A stretch of 64,000 nucleotides of DNA from Petrosia ficiformis (lineage: Eukaryota; Porifera; Demospongiae; Haplosclerida; Petrosiidae): NCBI GenBank assembly GCA_947044365.1, contig OX345636.1, forward strand, positions 31,516,466 to 31,580,465, in the 5' to 3' direction. The notes beneath the pieces are model-generated. The model was not told where the DNA came from. It ran no database searches and worked only from the letters and a program-made list of their open reading frames with translations. Both the position numbers and the translations under genes were made by a program. Shown one piece after another: positions 1 through 11,042 of the stretch (position 1 is the stretch's first letter; the number at the start of each line of letters is the position of its first letter).

Positions 1-53
1 ATATTATAACAGTCTAATAGTATACATGTATGTTGGTAGACACAGGTCTTACA

Positions 54-125
54 TGCATACATACATACATACATGCATAGTGCATACATACATACATACA
101 TACATACATACATACATACATACAT
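54..125. repeat. (CATA)n microsatellite
   Basis: Uninterrupted runs of CATA/TACA units with a short break. The rest of positions 1-219 shows no gene. Confidence 0.9.
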
Positions 126-219
126 GTATCTCTAATACATGCATACATGCAGCAAAACCACACATTAAAGGGTGTTTGTAATGACGTCTAATGTTCTAAC
201 ATTTTGACAAAGAAAAGTA

Positions 220-366
220 TCCTGCATTTGCCAGGCTTTCATCACTCTAGCCATTCCAGCATCGTCAGCACCAGCAGAAAGGATTTTCAGCCTTTCTGGA
301 AAAATATTTAGACTGGAGCGTTGTTCTTTAAGTGATGCTCTTTTTCAGAACTTAAATGTTGATTAG
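220..366 (+). pseudogene. hAT transposase C-terminal fragment
   Basis: An open stretch in one frame ends at TAG 364-366. It reads with the pattern of the hAT family C-terminal dimerisation region: a LAIPASSAPAERIFS-type core, then SGKIFRLERCSL and a closing LFQNLN. Known family role: this region dimerises hAT transposases and carries part of the catalytic fold. Only about 48 codons survive and there is no upstream catalytic core in the window, so this is a truncated relic. Its left end lies at or beyond the window edge or has decayed. Confidence 0.75.
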
Positions 367-382
367 GTGTAATACTACATAT

Positions 383-791
383 TAGGGTTGGGCCATATAC
401 CAGTAATACTGATTCAAGGTAAGGTTACCGTGACTAAAATAGTAAAACCATATAACCATGTAAACAGTCACACCCACTCTAATGAAAATTTATATTAGCT
501 ATAATAACCAGGTGGTCATAATTAAGCAACCTTGTTAGAAAACCAAACACAAAAAGCTTATTGTGGACTTACTTTGGGCTTGAATCAGATGACAAGGCTG
601 TTCCTCTAACTGGAAAACAAGATAAGCCCTCTGAGTTAAATTGTACATGTTTATTGAGCTTGTTAATTGTACTTCTTATTAGTTCTTAATTGAGTTTGGA
701 ATTACTATTATTTCTGATGATAAACCGTGATAATCGTGATAATATTTTCGGCAATAACCGTGAGTGGATTTTCTATTATCGCCCAACCCTA
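383..791. mobile_element. hAT-type MITE with 8-bp target duplication
   Basis: The element begins TAGGGTTGGGC and ends with its exact inverse, GCCCAACCCTA. CTACATAT lies directly outside both ends (375-382 and 792-799), an exact 8-bp direct repeat, which is the hAT target-duplication length. The 409-bp interior has no coding potential and carries repeated ATAATCGTGATAA-like motifs. It is inserted 9 bp downstream of the stop codon of the hAT fragment. Confidence 0.88.
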
Positions 792-983
792 CTACATATA
801 GTAGTTAGTATTTAGTAATTCACAATGTGTAAATGTGAGTTGAAGTTATGTATGTTCTCACTCAAGCACGAAATTATTGTATTCTACTGTTGTAATGGGA
901 CTATCCTTATATGAAGTGACAACCCGAGTAGTAGCCTCTGAGTCTGACTCTATTGTTCACATGCAGAGTGCCCCCCCAAATAA

Positions 984-1222
984 TAAAGTGACAAAAATTA
1001 CCACCCTAAAAGACTCGGAATGAAATGGAATATATGTGCAAAGTTAAGTGAAATTTAGAGTAAAGGTTTACCTAAGGAAATTGTAAACCTACACATACAT
1101 GTACCATATACATGTACATGAAAATATTATCGACACGGTTTTTCAATTGACGGTTTGGTGATTTTAGATTCAAACCATCAAATTAAAAATCACCAATTAA
1201 TTCACGAATGCACAATCCAAAC
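984..1222. repeat. Direct repeat copy 1 (partner 1636-1851)
   Basis: A block beginning with an AAAATTAC-CCTAAAAGACT segment and running through GTTAAGTGAAATTTAGAG to TGCACAATCCAAAC recurs at 1636-1851 in the same orientation with few differences. Between the copies lie the ACACAG repeat and another dispersed repeat. The pair may flank an insertion or record a local duplication. No coding is seen. Confidence 0.8.
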
Positions 1223-1306
1223 AATCCAGACACAAACACAGACACATAGACACAGACACACAAACACAAACACAGACACACAGACACACAAACACAGACA
1301 CAGACA
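1223..1306. repeat. (ACACAG)n-type simple repeat
   Basis: ACAGACACA/ACAAACACA units. A similar array is at 5280-5390. Reading frames across it are repeat artefacts. Confidence 0.9.
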
Positions 1307-1410
1307 TGTATCCATACCCTGCATACATGTATGTCTGTAAAGAGAGTGACGGCCTGCACCATCGCGAGAAGGTGTCACTGTGTCGCAAGCCCCCCTCCCT
1401 GCCACCCTTT
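1307..1410. repeat. Dispersed repeat, copy at 9833-9917
   Basis: A segment that starts TATCCATACCCTGCATACAT and contains GAGAGTGACGGCCTGCACC recurs near-identically at 9833-9917. The later copy lacks about 15 bp after GCGAGAAG. Family unknown. Confidence 0.8.
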
Positions 1411-1632
1411 ATGATATGCTCATATGGTGCACCATTGGCCCAAAGAGCTTCTTATTTAGCACTGCACAGTTCTCTCTTTGGGCAAGTGGCACAGTTAATT
1501 ATGGTTATATTGTCAGTAACAGCATTCACTTTTTGTTAATTGGCTCAAGATGTATTCCCAATGGTTGACCCACTAACTGTTATTGAGTCAATCTAACCTA
1601 TGCTTTAGAACATATAAAAAACTGTGATACAA
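1411..1632. repeat. Dispersed repeat, copy at 3758-3968
   Basis: About 210 bp around CCCAAAGAGCTTCTTATTT and CCAATGGTTGACCCACTAAC recur at 3758-3968 in the same orientation with few differences. The small reading frames in both copies are shared because the DNA is shared, not because a protein is conserved. Confidence 0.85.
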
Positions 1633-1635
1633 ATA

Positions 1636-1851
1636 ATAAAGTGCCAAAAATTACAACTCTAAAAGACTTGGGAATATATGTGCAAAGTTAAGTGAAATTT
1701 AGAGTAAAGGTTTACCTAAGGAAATTGCAAACCTACACATACCATATACATGTACATGAAAATATTATCGACACGGTTTTTTAATTGACGGTTTGGTGAT
1801 TTTACATCAAATTAAAAATCACCAATTAATTCACGAATGCACAATCCAAAC
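1636..1851. repeat. Direct repeat copy 2 (partner 984-1222)
   Basis: The second copy lacks a short GATT-CAAACC segment that is present in the first. From here to 2125 nothing else is recognised. Confidence 0.8.
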
Positions 1852-2125
1852 GTTTTCTTTTGTAACTTCTACATTTTACACAACACAGACTTTTAACTTA
1901 CGTAGACAGAGGACCTTCTAAAAATGTCATAGATATTAAAATGTTAGTTGGAGGAAAGCAGCAAGGTGAGTGTTTGAAAGTGCAACTGTTGATATGCATG
2001 ACATGATGTCTGTGTAAAATTAACTACTCCATGAACAGCCAATATTTATTATGGTCACCTATCCTAGATCAAACATGAGAAAGTCCAGCTGATATATTAT
2101 ATAACATAATATAAGTATATGTTAT

Positions 2126-2229
2126 AACACGCTACGAGTGCTATATCAGATTTATAATCACCGAGCACGAGGGCCGTAGGCGCGAGGGCGAGGTGATTAT
2201 AAATCTGATATAGCATGAGTAGGCGTGTT
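2126..2229. repeat. Foldback hairpin with GC-rich loop
   Basis: The left arm (about 2126-2163) pairs with the right arm (about 2192-2229). Both contain TGCTATATCAGATTTATAA or its inverse and end in ACACGC/GCGTGT. The loop is rich in CG and GAGGGC, in sharp contrast to the AT-rich surroundings. Two other foldbacks (15818-15927 and 18202-18356) have the same architecture. From 2230 to 3540 no gene or clear repeat is seen. Confidence 0.75.
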
Positions 2230-3544
2230 TTAATTAATATATTTCACGAAAGACTAAAACTTTGTTGATGTCTGATGCTTCTCCTACCTTTTGTCGGCAC
2301 TTTGGAGAAGGTAAGCGTTGTTTTCTTGTAGTCTGTTTGGCAGGTTTTATATCTGACCACAAGATTCTATATCTGATGTATAAACCTGTGGTTTACTTTG
2401 ATGTTTCGCTGTATTGGGATATATTATATTATTATATTATACTACATGTATTTTATAACACACCTAGAGGCTAAAACTATCCTTACAAGGTGGGGCACTC
2501 ATAGTTTACAGCTAGAAATTAGAACTAAACTTAGCAAAATCATAAGGTGTATAATCACCCCAGAGGCTGTGGCAAAACAAACCACTTTACCACAAGCTTT
2601 TAGCACACATGTAAATATTGGCTTCCTTGGAAATAGAATATCAAAATAATTAGGTGGTTATTTTCCCTTTGCATAACACAAACAAACAAACAAACAAAAA
2701 TAAAGGCAATTAAAAAAAATTCCCAATAATCTACACTATACAAAACAAGTATAAAAGTTTCAAATTGATACAAAAAAGCAAGTAATGCCAATCTGATTAT
2801 TATGGGAATCAAGTTAAATAGTATGGTTACAATACAGGAAATATGCCAGGTTTGTCTACTCCGTTTTGTCTGCTCAAACTTTTTGAAATAATTCCACATT
2901 TGCCTATGAATACTGTATATTTTAAACTTTTGATTTTTGACATAAGAAATTTTACATTAACACGTTGTGTACAAACCCATTCCATGTATGGAGCATAATG
3001 GAAAACCTGACAGTATTTAGTACTTGAGGTGCATATCACAAAGATTTTCCTAATGTATAGAAGAGGCATTGTTTAGATATTGTATATTAAGTACCAATGA
3101 TATTCCTATAATTTCTGCATACATTTTACTTGATGGCTAAAATTTACATGCCAATATGCCCACATCAGGCTTTTATTTAGAAAAATTGCCAAGGGACAAA
3201 GTTTGAATGCTGAGAACGTTTGGGGGGCGATGATAGGGTTGGTGTGCTCTGCACAGCAACTGCCTAGGGGGGTGTGGGGGCATGCTCCCCCAGGGATTTT
3301 TTTTGGTGTTAGACTCTCTGAGATCATTTCTGATGAATTTTCAGACCACAATGATGTAACTGTTTGAGATACTATTTTTGGAATCTAAACCCAAAATTGA
3401 GTCCCCAGACAAACTGACAGATAATGACCTTGAAGACATTGTAGATGTATGGAACAGAAAGAGTAGAAGAATAGCAGTTTAGGTTGAACTACTTAAGTTA
3501 TGTTGTTGTTTTTTTTTGAGTTGTATTCAGCTAACTGTTAACAT

Positions 3545-3705
3545 TAAAAATATTTTTGGGCAACCAAATTCCCAAGAGGGGGTGAATGCCCCCCACCCCC
3601 TAAATGAAACCCTGCACATTGTCAAAAAAAACTAATAAATTTTCCAAGGGGGGCAAATGTCCCCCCCCCCCCCCCCCCTAAAAGAAACCCTGCACGTACA
3701 TGTAC
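3545..3705. repeat. Short repeated GC-rich segment with poly-C run
   Basis: GAAACCCTGCAC occurs twice (about 3606 and 3683). Each time it follows a run of C and a GGGGG-rich segment, giving two imperfect tandem copies of about 75 bp. The poly-C run is near 3661-3678. Confidence 0.6.
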
Positions 3706-3757
3706 ATGTACATGTATATATAAATGTACATGTACATGTATATACATCAGTATTTAT

Positions 3758-3968
3758 TATATGCTCATACGGTGCACCATTGGCCCAAAGAGCTTCTTAT
3801 TTAGCACTGCACAGTTCTCTCTTTGGGCAAGTGGCACAGTTAATTATGGTTATATTGTCAGTAACAGCATTAACTTTGGCTCAAGATGTATTCCCAATGG
3901 TTGACCCACTAACCGTTATTAAGCCAATCTGACCTATGCTTTAAAACATATAAAAAACTGTGATACAT
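3758..3968. repeat. Dispersed repeat, second copy of 1411-1632
   Basis: Same sequence as 1411-1632. It ends at the conserved ACATATAAAAAACTGTGATAC, after which the two loci diverge. Confidence 0.85.
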
Positions 3969-4111
3969 GTACATGTACATAAATACATGTACCTGCATAT
4001 ATACACATACACATACATACACAAAAAAACACACACACACATACACACACACCTGTCTAAATATATAAGTAGTTTCCATATTTTGACCATTATATCTATA
4101 AATGATCTTTA

Positions 4112-4206
4112 CTAGGATATGGGGTAGTGACTTTCTGTCTATTGGTGTAGGAGGTCCCCAACTCTGAAATATCATCAAGAAAAGAAAAGATGTCACTTTG
4201 TCACAC
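4112..4206. repeat. Direct repeat (partner 5089-5174)
   Basis: A TAGGATA-GGGGTAGTGACTT start and an AAGAAAAGAAAAGATGTCA end are shared with 5089-5174. The second copy has a small deletion in the middle. Non-coding. Confidence 0.75.
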
Positions 4207-4245
4207 TCGTCTAGATATATCTATATATATATACATGTACATGTA

Positions 4246-4600
4246 TAGGTTTGTGGCCACATATGCGATTATGCATTGTATACGTAGTTAAGGAAGTTAC
4301 GTCATTCCCAGGGCTCGGTCAATTAATGGGCGTGGCATGTAAAAGAACCCGCACTCAAGCTCTACAGACTAGCAGAAAGAAAGCTGTGTAGCTTACGTAG
4401 AAACTGGAACTAATAGCTAACTATTCAATATATTCCTAAAGTTCTATAAGGTCCTTTAAAAGGTAAACAGAGTATATAATCAACTATAATAGGCTGATGT
4501 GTTTTGGGCATGATAAAGTTAGCCATGATTACTGAATGCTGGACACCACAAAGCAGTCACAGGAATACTTTTTTCTCTACATATCTTGTTTCAGTTGAGT
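4246..4600 (+). mobile_element. MITE family 'ATCCCTATG', copy 1 (truncated)
   Basis: This is one of five copies in the window. Shared internal landmarks include TTAATGGGCGTGGC, AAGAAAGCTGT, ACGTAGAAACTGGAACTAAT and CATGATTACTGAATGCT. This copy lacks the first terminal repeat but keeps the other end (ACCACAAAGCAGTCACAGGAATAC). Confidence 0.8.
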
Positions 4601-4814
4601 TAATTACAGTAACATTTTTACAATAATTATATACTAGTTATAGTTGAGTTAACTAAAGGTCATAGCACCATACTAACAAAAGGGGTTTTAGATATAGTTA
4701 TGGTCAACTAAAACAACCAAAACTAATAAAACCAAATATCTACTGTTATACACTACGTTAATTACGATTATTATAACTAGATTAAGATAATGAAATCAAT
4801 TATCATACATCCAG

Positions 4815-4910
4815 TCAACATACATGTACATGATGTTATCGGAGATGTAGAAAGAGACAGAAAGAAAGAAAGAAAGAAAGACAGACACCTGAGGCAATGG
4901 AAAAATGAAA
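4815..4910 (-). repeat. SINE 3' tail fragment
   Basis: Read on the minus strand, this matches the segment after the tRNA-like unit at 25005-25077: CATTTTTCCATTGCCTCAGG, a (TTTC)n stretch, then ACATCTCCGATAACATCATG. The tRNA-like head is missing, as expected for a 5'-truncated retroposon. From 4911 to 5088 nothing else is seen. Confidence 0.7.
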
Positions 4911-5275
4911 AATGTACATGTACATATAAAATAACAAATTTTAATTAGGGGTGTGGTTTTTTACATTGTATTTACATGTACCTTGTATTCATCAGATGTG
5001 TATCTCATATTTTCCTGCTGGTAGATGCCTTTGTAAGTTGCACAATGCTAAGTTGCTAACTCTATATAACCATATTTTGAGTTGTTTAGTAGGATAAGGG
5101 GTAGTGACTTTCTGTTTGGAGGTCCCCAACTGTGAAATATCATCTAAGAAAAGAAAAGATGTCATTTTGTCCATTCAGTATCTTCTATATGTACAGTACA
5201 TGTGTATGTAATTATGAATATACATGTACATATAGTGCTGCATACTCACTTCAGTATTCAGGACATGCATGTTAG

Positions 5276-5390
5276 TGTTGGACACAGACACACAAACACA
5301 GACACACAGACAAACACTAACACAGACACACAAACACAAACACAGACACACAGACACACAGACAAACACAAACACAGACACACAAACATA
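5276..5390. repeat. (ACACAG)n-type simple repeat
   Basis: Cytosine/adenine tandem repeat similar to 1223-1306. No gene. Confidence 0.9.
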
Positions 5391-5929
5391 ATTACATATA
5401 AGTACTAGTATTGATTTAGCTAAACCCCTTTCAATAGCTGTTTATTTTCTAAGCCAGTGTTAGCGCCAGTGGTCGTCTCTCCGTCAAATGACGACCGCGT
5501 TTCTTCTATCCTCCATTTTGTAATTATAATGAATAATAAATAAGTGGGTGTGCACACGCATTTAGGAATGGCTGACTTATGATCCGAATTACGATCATAC
5601 TTTCTTCCTTCTGGCTCTAGTTCTAACTCCAGAAATGTAGAAGATGAAACTGAGTCAATCACACAATCCAAGAAGCCTAATAGATCATTTTACTCGGAAT
5701 GATTGTGTGAGTTTTCATGGTTATCATGTGTAGATGGTCATGTTTTATGTGTGTAAGCATGGTGGTCACTCCAATATCTATTATTATTTTTAGTATCAGT
5801 CCTGTTATTCAGTTGTTGGCATATATAATACATGATTTTCATTCAGAAATATACTCTTGCTTCAAATACATGTATTTCAATTTAAACGACATACACAAGT
5901 GGTGACCAACATTATTTTTCTGGTGCTAA
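5391..5929. other. No supported gene
   Basis: Short frames are present on both strands, but none has a recognisable domain or splice context. Confidence 0.5.
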
Positions 5930-7862
5930 CACTGTTCTAAGCCATTGTGGCTGCTTATTATCTAAGTCATTGTGGCCTGCTTATTCGATGGTGGCTGATT
6001 ATTATTTTTCTAAGCCATGTTGCTGGTTTTTATTTTTCTAAGCCAAAGTGGCTGCTCTAATGTTTAATGAAGCCATTGTGGCTGCTTGTTTGTTTGTTGT
6101 GTGTGCTATTGCTAGCATGTTAGGCTTTCATGTACATTGTAAATTTTGAGTCCTGAAAGAGCAACCATTGTTTCTCTTTGATATCAAGTTTAGTATGCTT
6201 CTTGTACAAATTGGCTAAATAATGAGCTAAGCTTGAACCATAAATCTGATATTCCCCGAGCCAATCACATATACACAATGTATAATGAGTATTAACTTAC
6301 TACTGTTAGTAGATGGCTGCTTTTGAATTGTTCATTGTTCCAGTAGTAGAGAAATCAGTTTCAGCTACATGTATAAATAGAAAATATATACAAGTACAGG
6401 TACATGTGCATACTCTTACCAATAATAATGTAAATATACATGTAGTATATGTCAATAAAATGTTGCCATACAGTAACAGTAATTACCTTAGTTCTACTAT
6501 CAGTAATTACTGTCTCACATTGCACACCAATTACGTAGTAAACTAATGACTAATTAATGGTGACCTTCTATTGACATACAGTGGTACAGTACATACATGT
6601 ACCCAAAAAAAACCTGTTCCAGGCGCAAGAATGCTATAAAAACATTGCAAAACAGGTTCACTATATATTTTTTTTAACTACTAAAATTTAATAATTGTCA
6701 TTATTTGAGTATTTAACTACAATGAAAGTTTGATGAAAACACCATTCAGTAAATTGAACAGATATATGGATCAAAATATTTAATTCGGATGTAAAATAGA
6801 TTTTGGATAATCCGGATATCTGTTACAGCACTAATACATGTATATACTAGATTAACTGTAACTAAATAACTTATACATGTATACATGTATACTATAGTAT
6901 ATATCATAAGGTTAAATACATGATTATATAGTAACTCAATAACTTATATAATTATGTATAAGTTAGTGAGTCACAGTAAGTACATGTATATAAGGTTAAA
7001 TACCTGTAACTCAATAACTTATACATGTAAATATAGAAGTATCTTGAGGCTGAGCTCCCACGTACATGTACATGTACATGCATGCATGGGTTATTGTCAA
7101 CACACATGTAAATAATACATGTACATATAGTTACATGTGTTACATACCACTAATTCTTCTTTTCTTTCGTCCAGCCATTGAACTTCATCAATTTCTAGTA
7201 ACTACAATGTAAATGAATAAAACAAATGTACATGTATCATAAGGTCATTCACGTTCATCTTGACCTCAGGAAAATGTACTACATTTATGGATACACTACA
7301 TGACACTAGTGTTATTTTAGTTAGACAATAATTACAACTTTTATGTACGTCTAGTTTCTTGCAATTTAGTTATAGTTTAATTAACTAAAATGAAAAGGGG
7401 TTTTAGTTTTAGTTAACAACACTTGCATGTATTATTGGCCATTTATTATTTTAATTATAGTTATTGCAACAGACTTGTAATTTAGTTAACTAAAAGTCAA
7501 AATGCCTTACTAAAAGAGATTTTAGTTATAGTTAAGTAAAACAACACTACTTTGTACATGTACATGAAAACTCATGTGTCTAGCATGCCAGCAAAAGGCG
7601 CAAACAAACACACACACACAAACAAACAAGCAGCCACAATGGCTTCATTAAACATTAGACCAGCCACTACGGCTTAGAAAAATAATCAGCCACAATGGCT
7701 TAGAAAAATAATTACCAGCTACCATGGCTTAGAAAATAAGCAGCCACAACGGCTTAGAAATAAGCAGCCACAATGGCTTAGAAAATGAACAGCCACAATG
7801 GCTTAGAAAATTAACAGCCACAATGGCTTAGAAAATGAACAGCTTAGAAAAATAAGGAAAAA
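5930..7862. mobile_element. Element with inverted tandem-array termini
   Basis: The left arm (5936-6122) has about six units around AAGCCATTGTGGCTG. The right arm (7581-7862) has about eight units around CAGCCACAATGGCTTAGAAA, the exact inverse. The inner edges match too: TCTAATGTTTAATGAAGCCA on the left pairs with the inverse on the right, followed by (GTTT)n/(AAAC)n and GCTAGCATG/CATGCTAGA-like motifs. Each unit is itself a near-palindrome. The 1.46-kb interior has no transposase and holds other repeats. This resembles a foldback-type DNA transposon. Exact ends and target duplication are not resolved. Confidence 0.65.
6885..7035. repeat. Dispersed palindromic repeat (partner 9035-9190)
   Basis: CATAAGGTTAAATACATGAT, GTAACTCAATAACTTATA and its inverse TATAAGTTAGTGAGTCAC occur here and at 9035-9190 in the same order, about 150 bp each. 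No coding. Confidence 0.75.
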
Positions 7863-8201
7863 ATTGAACACTGAATGCCCAGTCTTGAGAACCGGGAATG
7901 GTGGGTTAAAGATCTTTGATGGCATGCCAACTCTCCCCACTCATCCAGTGTCCATATAACAATAAAAATAGTACACTTAAATAACAAGTACACAACATAA
8001 TGCAACTCACAAAACCAAGAAGAGAAGCATAGAGCTGCCGTAAACCCAAGTTGGTTATATGTGCAAGGCCTGAGATCAGACGGTGAGGCACACCAAGCAC
8101 CTGCTTCTACAAAAGCAGCTGGCCATCACTGTCCACCCATGCAACACACAAAAGAAGTACTGATCAGTACTGATTATAGAAGAAGCACTGATAAGTACTA
8201 A

Positions 8202-8605
8202 TCAATGTCTAGCACGTCTAATAGTCACATTTCTAGTTAAGTTCAGTTTAACATTAACTGGCAGGCAAACACCTTCCTCTATATGTTTGCGTACATTACA
8301 ATTAAATTTAGAAAAATGGGTGCATGTATTTTGTAAACCTTTTTAAAGATAAAACATAGCTTTGTATACCAGAAACCTTGCTGTATTAAATGACTAGTTA
8401 ACTTATAGTGTCTGTGTGCAAAATCTTTAAAAGAATCGCATATCCTACCAATTCTTATTAATTGTGAAATATACACTCCATAAGCAGGTTTAGTGGGAAC
8501 ATTACTGCATACATGTAAATGTGGAAAGTTAACTATATTAAAACCAAAATTGTCTCTTTTATCAAAAATGGTAGTGTGATATTTCTCGTTTTCTATTGTA
8601 ATTAA
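8202..8605 (-). pseudogene. LINE-like reverse transcriptase C-terminal fragment
   Basis: Minus-strand translation gives a run with the pattern of the C-terminal part of animal non-LTR reverse transcriptases: FDKRDNFGFNIVNFP, then PAYGVYISQLIRIGRIC, HRHYKLTSHLIQQGFWY and a KKVYKIH tail. After about 8310 the coherent reading moves to another frame (CNVRKHIEEGVCLPVNV then RRARH and a stop near 8202), so there is at least one frameshift. The catalytic palm domain is absent. Known role: target-primed reverse transcription. Here it is a dead fragment. The clade is not determined. Confidence 0.65.
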
Positions 8606-9034
8606 TATATTTAAATACGTACATGTAAATTAGTTTAGTGTTTAGTGTCACATGTTATTACATGTACATGTACATGTATATGGACACTCAGACACTTATA
8701 CAAATACATGTATGTACATGCATGTACATGCATGTACACATGCTCTATTCACATGTACATTGTGTACATCAGTGTACATGTATGTATATGTATGTGTACC
8801 TTTGCTCCTTTCTCTTGGTATCTACATTGCATGAGACCAGCGACTGGAACAGTACAAGAACCTCTATGACATGGTAACAAACCTGGAGGAAGATATGTAC
8901 AAAGATTAGAATGCTTTGGAAGGGACTGTGTGCACATTGAGCAGATTGAGCTTTTTTACAGCACATTTCTGCTTCTTGAAACAGAGTTCCATTTCTATTT
9001 TAACCAGAGATTGAAAAGTCAAAACCAAAAATAT

Positions 9035-9190
9035 CATAAGGTTAATATCATAAGGTTAAATACATGATTATACAGTAACTCAAAAACTTATACATGTATA
9101 AGTTATTGAGTCACAGTAAGTACATGCATATACATGTAGTTTAATATAATAAAGTTAAATACCTGTAACTCAATAACTTATACATGTATA
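9035..9190. repeat. Dispersed palindromic repeat, second copy of 6885-7035
   Basis: Contains the same GTAACTCAAAAACTTATAC and ATAAGTTATTGAGTCACAG inverted pair, with an added duplication of ATATCATAAGGTTAA at the left edge. Confidence 0.75.
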
Positions 9191-9718
9191 TACTATATAG
9201 TCCATGTATATAATTTATCATAATGTGTCCATATCAGGTGTAGGCTCGAGTACACTACACATATACATATCATCTGAAGGCTAATAATATGCACTTTTTC
9301 AATGCTTTTCATAATTAGCCTATATACAATTGTCAAATATTAAAATACCATGGTTTTCTGTGTGTCCACTTGCTTGTTTGTTCTTCAACTATATATACTC
9401 AATTAAAAAAAAGGTAAGCAACAATTATTTAGTCCCTCAATGTAAAATACAGAGTAAGAGTGAGGCTTGCTTAAATAAGTAGTGCTGTTTTAGTATGACG
9501 ATAATGACTACTTTTTTGTTACAGTTACAGTATGCCGCAAACTAACTTCAAAAAGTGTCCATTTATGGGCCATAATGCTAGGTAGTTAACTACTGAAAGG
9601 GGATTTAGCTAACTAAAACAACACTACTTAACTGATGTGAGAACTAACAGTAGCCCCCACAACAGTTTACAGTGATCTCAGCACACTCTTTGTAGACTAT
9701 GCAGTGGTGTGGAAAGGT

Positions 9719-9763
9719 CCTGCTGGAAAGGCTGTTTCCACTGGAAACAGCCATTCCAGCAGG
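9719..9763. repeat. Short near-perfect hairpin
   Basis: Arms of 21 nt (CCTGCTGGAAAGGCTGTTTCC and its inverse with one mismatch) flank a 3-nt loop. This could be the centre of a decayed MITE or the stem of a small structured RNA. The loop is short for a microRNA precursor. Confidence 0.7.
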
Positions 9764-9832
9764 GCGTTGTCCAATAATACGAGAAGCAAGACACAAGAAG
9801 CTGAAATATGAAAATCACTGAATCAGCTCACT

Positions 9833-9917
9833 GTATCCATACCCTGCATACATGTATGTCTGTAAAGAGAGTGACGGCCTGCACCATCGCGAGAAGCCCC
9901 CCTCCCTGCCACCCTCT
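9833..9917. repeat. Dispersed repeat, second copy of 1307-1410
   Basis: Near-identical to 1307-1410 with a small internal deletion. From 9918 to 10119 no other feature is seen. Confidence 0.8.
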
Positions 9918-10119
9918 CTCACTCTGTTTATCCCTAAACCAGCGTCTCATACACATGTCTCATTGACATGCGAGCTGGCTGCTCACCATTAGGATTGCAC
10001 TAGGAAGCTCACCATACAAGATGGATCACGACAGAGTAAGAGATGCACAATCCCTTGTGAACACACATTGAGTGGTTGACAGTAGGGTAGGGATTGTCAT
10101 TCCCACCATTGTCATTCCT

Positions 10120-10311
10120 GTACGCTACTTGTAAACCCATCTAAATGATGGGGTGCGTACAGGAAGTCTTGGTCTTGTGGTCTTGATCCATGTACGCTAC
10201 TTGTAAACCCGTCTAATGACGGGGTGCGTACAGGAAGTCTTGGTCTTGTGGTCTTGATCCATGTACGCTACTTGTAAACCCGTCTAATGACGGGGTGCGT
10301 ACAGGAAGTCT
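10120..10311. repeat. 71-72 bp tandem repeat, about 2.7 units
   Basis: Units start at 10120, 10192 and 10263 with GTACGCTACTTGTAAACCC. Units 2 and 3 are almost identical and unit 1 differs by a few bases. Each unit contains a small inverted repeat (ACCCGTCTAATGACGGGGT), with a compensating change in unit 1 (CCATCTAAATGATGG), so the stem is kept although its sequence differs. Confidence 0.9.
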
Positions 10312-10825
10312 GGAAAGAGCACACAAGCACACGTCTTAAACCATCAAAGATGGGTGTGAACTTGCAGCCCTAAACCAGACATCTTGGTCTTGATATGACA
10401 CATACATGTACATGTAGATTTATAAAAGCCTAACAACAACCTTAGAACAATACACAAACACAACAGATACGCAAGTGAAACTTTGTGCAACAACAACAAC
10501 AAAAAAACTATGTCTCTCCCTTGCTACTCTATCCTACTACATGTTTCAAACAAAACCATATGTCAAAAGCATCGTGACTATATTACGTATAGCCAGTCAT
10601 TGGTACACATGAAGATGTTTGAAACATATAGTAAAGAGAGCAAGAGAGAGATGGAGAGAAATATCCCCATTGCCCTCGGCCAGCAAGGGCAAAGGGGTTA
10701 GTCTAAACTATACACTAGGTTAATTGTAAATACTGTTGTAACTCAACAAAAAAATACATTCCTTCTTTTTTACTCTATGCTTCAGTCTTCAGTCTGTAAA
10801 AGGTACACAATCAATCAGTGTTGGT

Positions 10826-10962
10826 ATACATGCCACCCACACGTGATACACGACACCAACACTGAGCACATACACATTGCGTTACATGTCACCCACACGT
10901 GTACATGTACGCACATGTGACTGGTCCAAATGAGTACATACATACATGCCACCCACACGTGG
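10826..10962. repeat. Three CACCCACACGTG motifs
   Basis: CCACCCACACGTG or CACCCACACGTG occurs near 10829, 10890 and 10950, each within ACATG(C/T)CACCC context. The array lies just beyond the 3' end of the minus-strand transposon gene and may be its subterminal repeat region. CACGTG is also an E-box core, but no gene is placed to use it. Confidence 0.6.
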
Positions 10963-11042
10963 TACATGAGTTATGTACTCACTGTTCCCAGCACATCTGC
11001 TATGTGTAAGTGGTTCGTACCGATTACATGTACTCTGTGATT

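Noticed and set aside
1306..1568. Small plus-strand frames sharing peptide with one at 3657-3932
   Set aside because: Shared because a non-coding repeat is duplicated. The matching part begins and ends with the DNA repeat, not with codons.
3106..3351. Minus-strand 81-codon frame with GGACPHTPLGSCCAEHT
   Set aside because: Reminiscent of peptides read from GC-rich transposon tails. Without a second copy in the window or a domain, no gene is claimed.
10826..10962. CACGTG motifs as E-box promoter elements
   Set aside because: They lie beyond the 3' end of the only nearby gene and recur in a fixed context, so a repeat origin is more likely.
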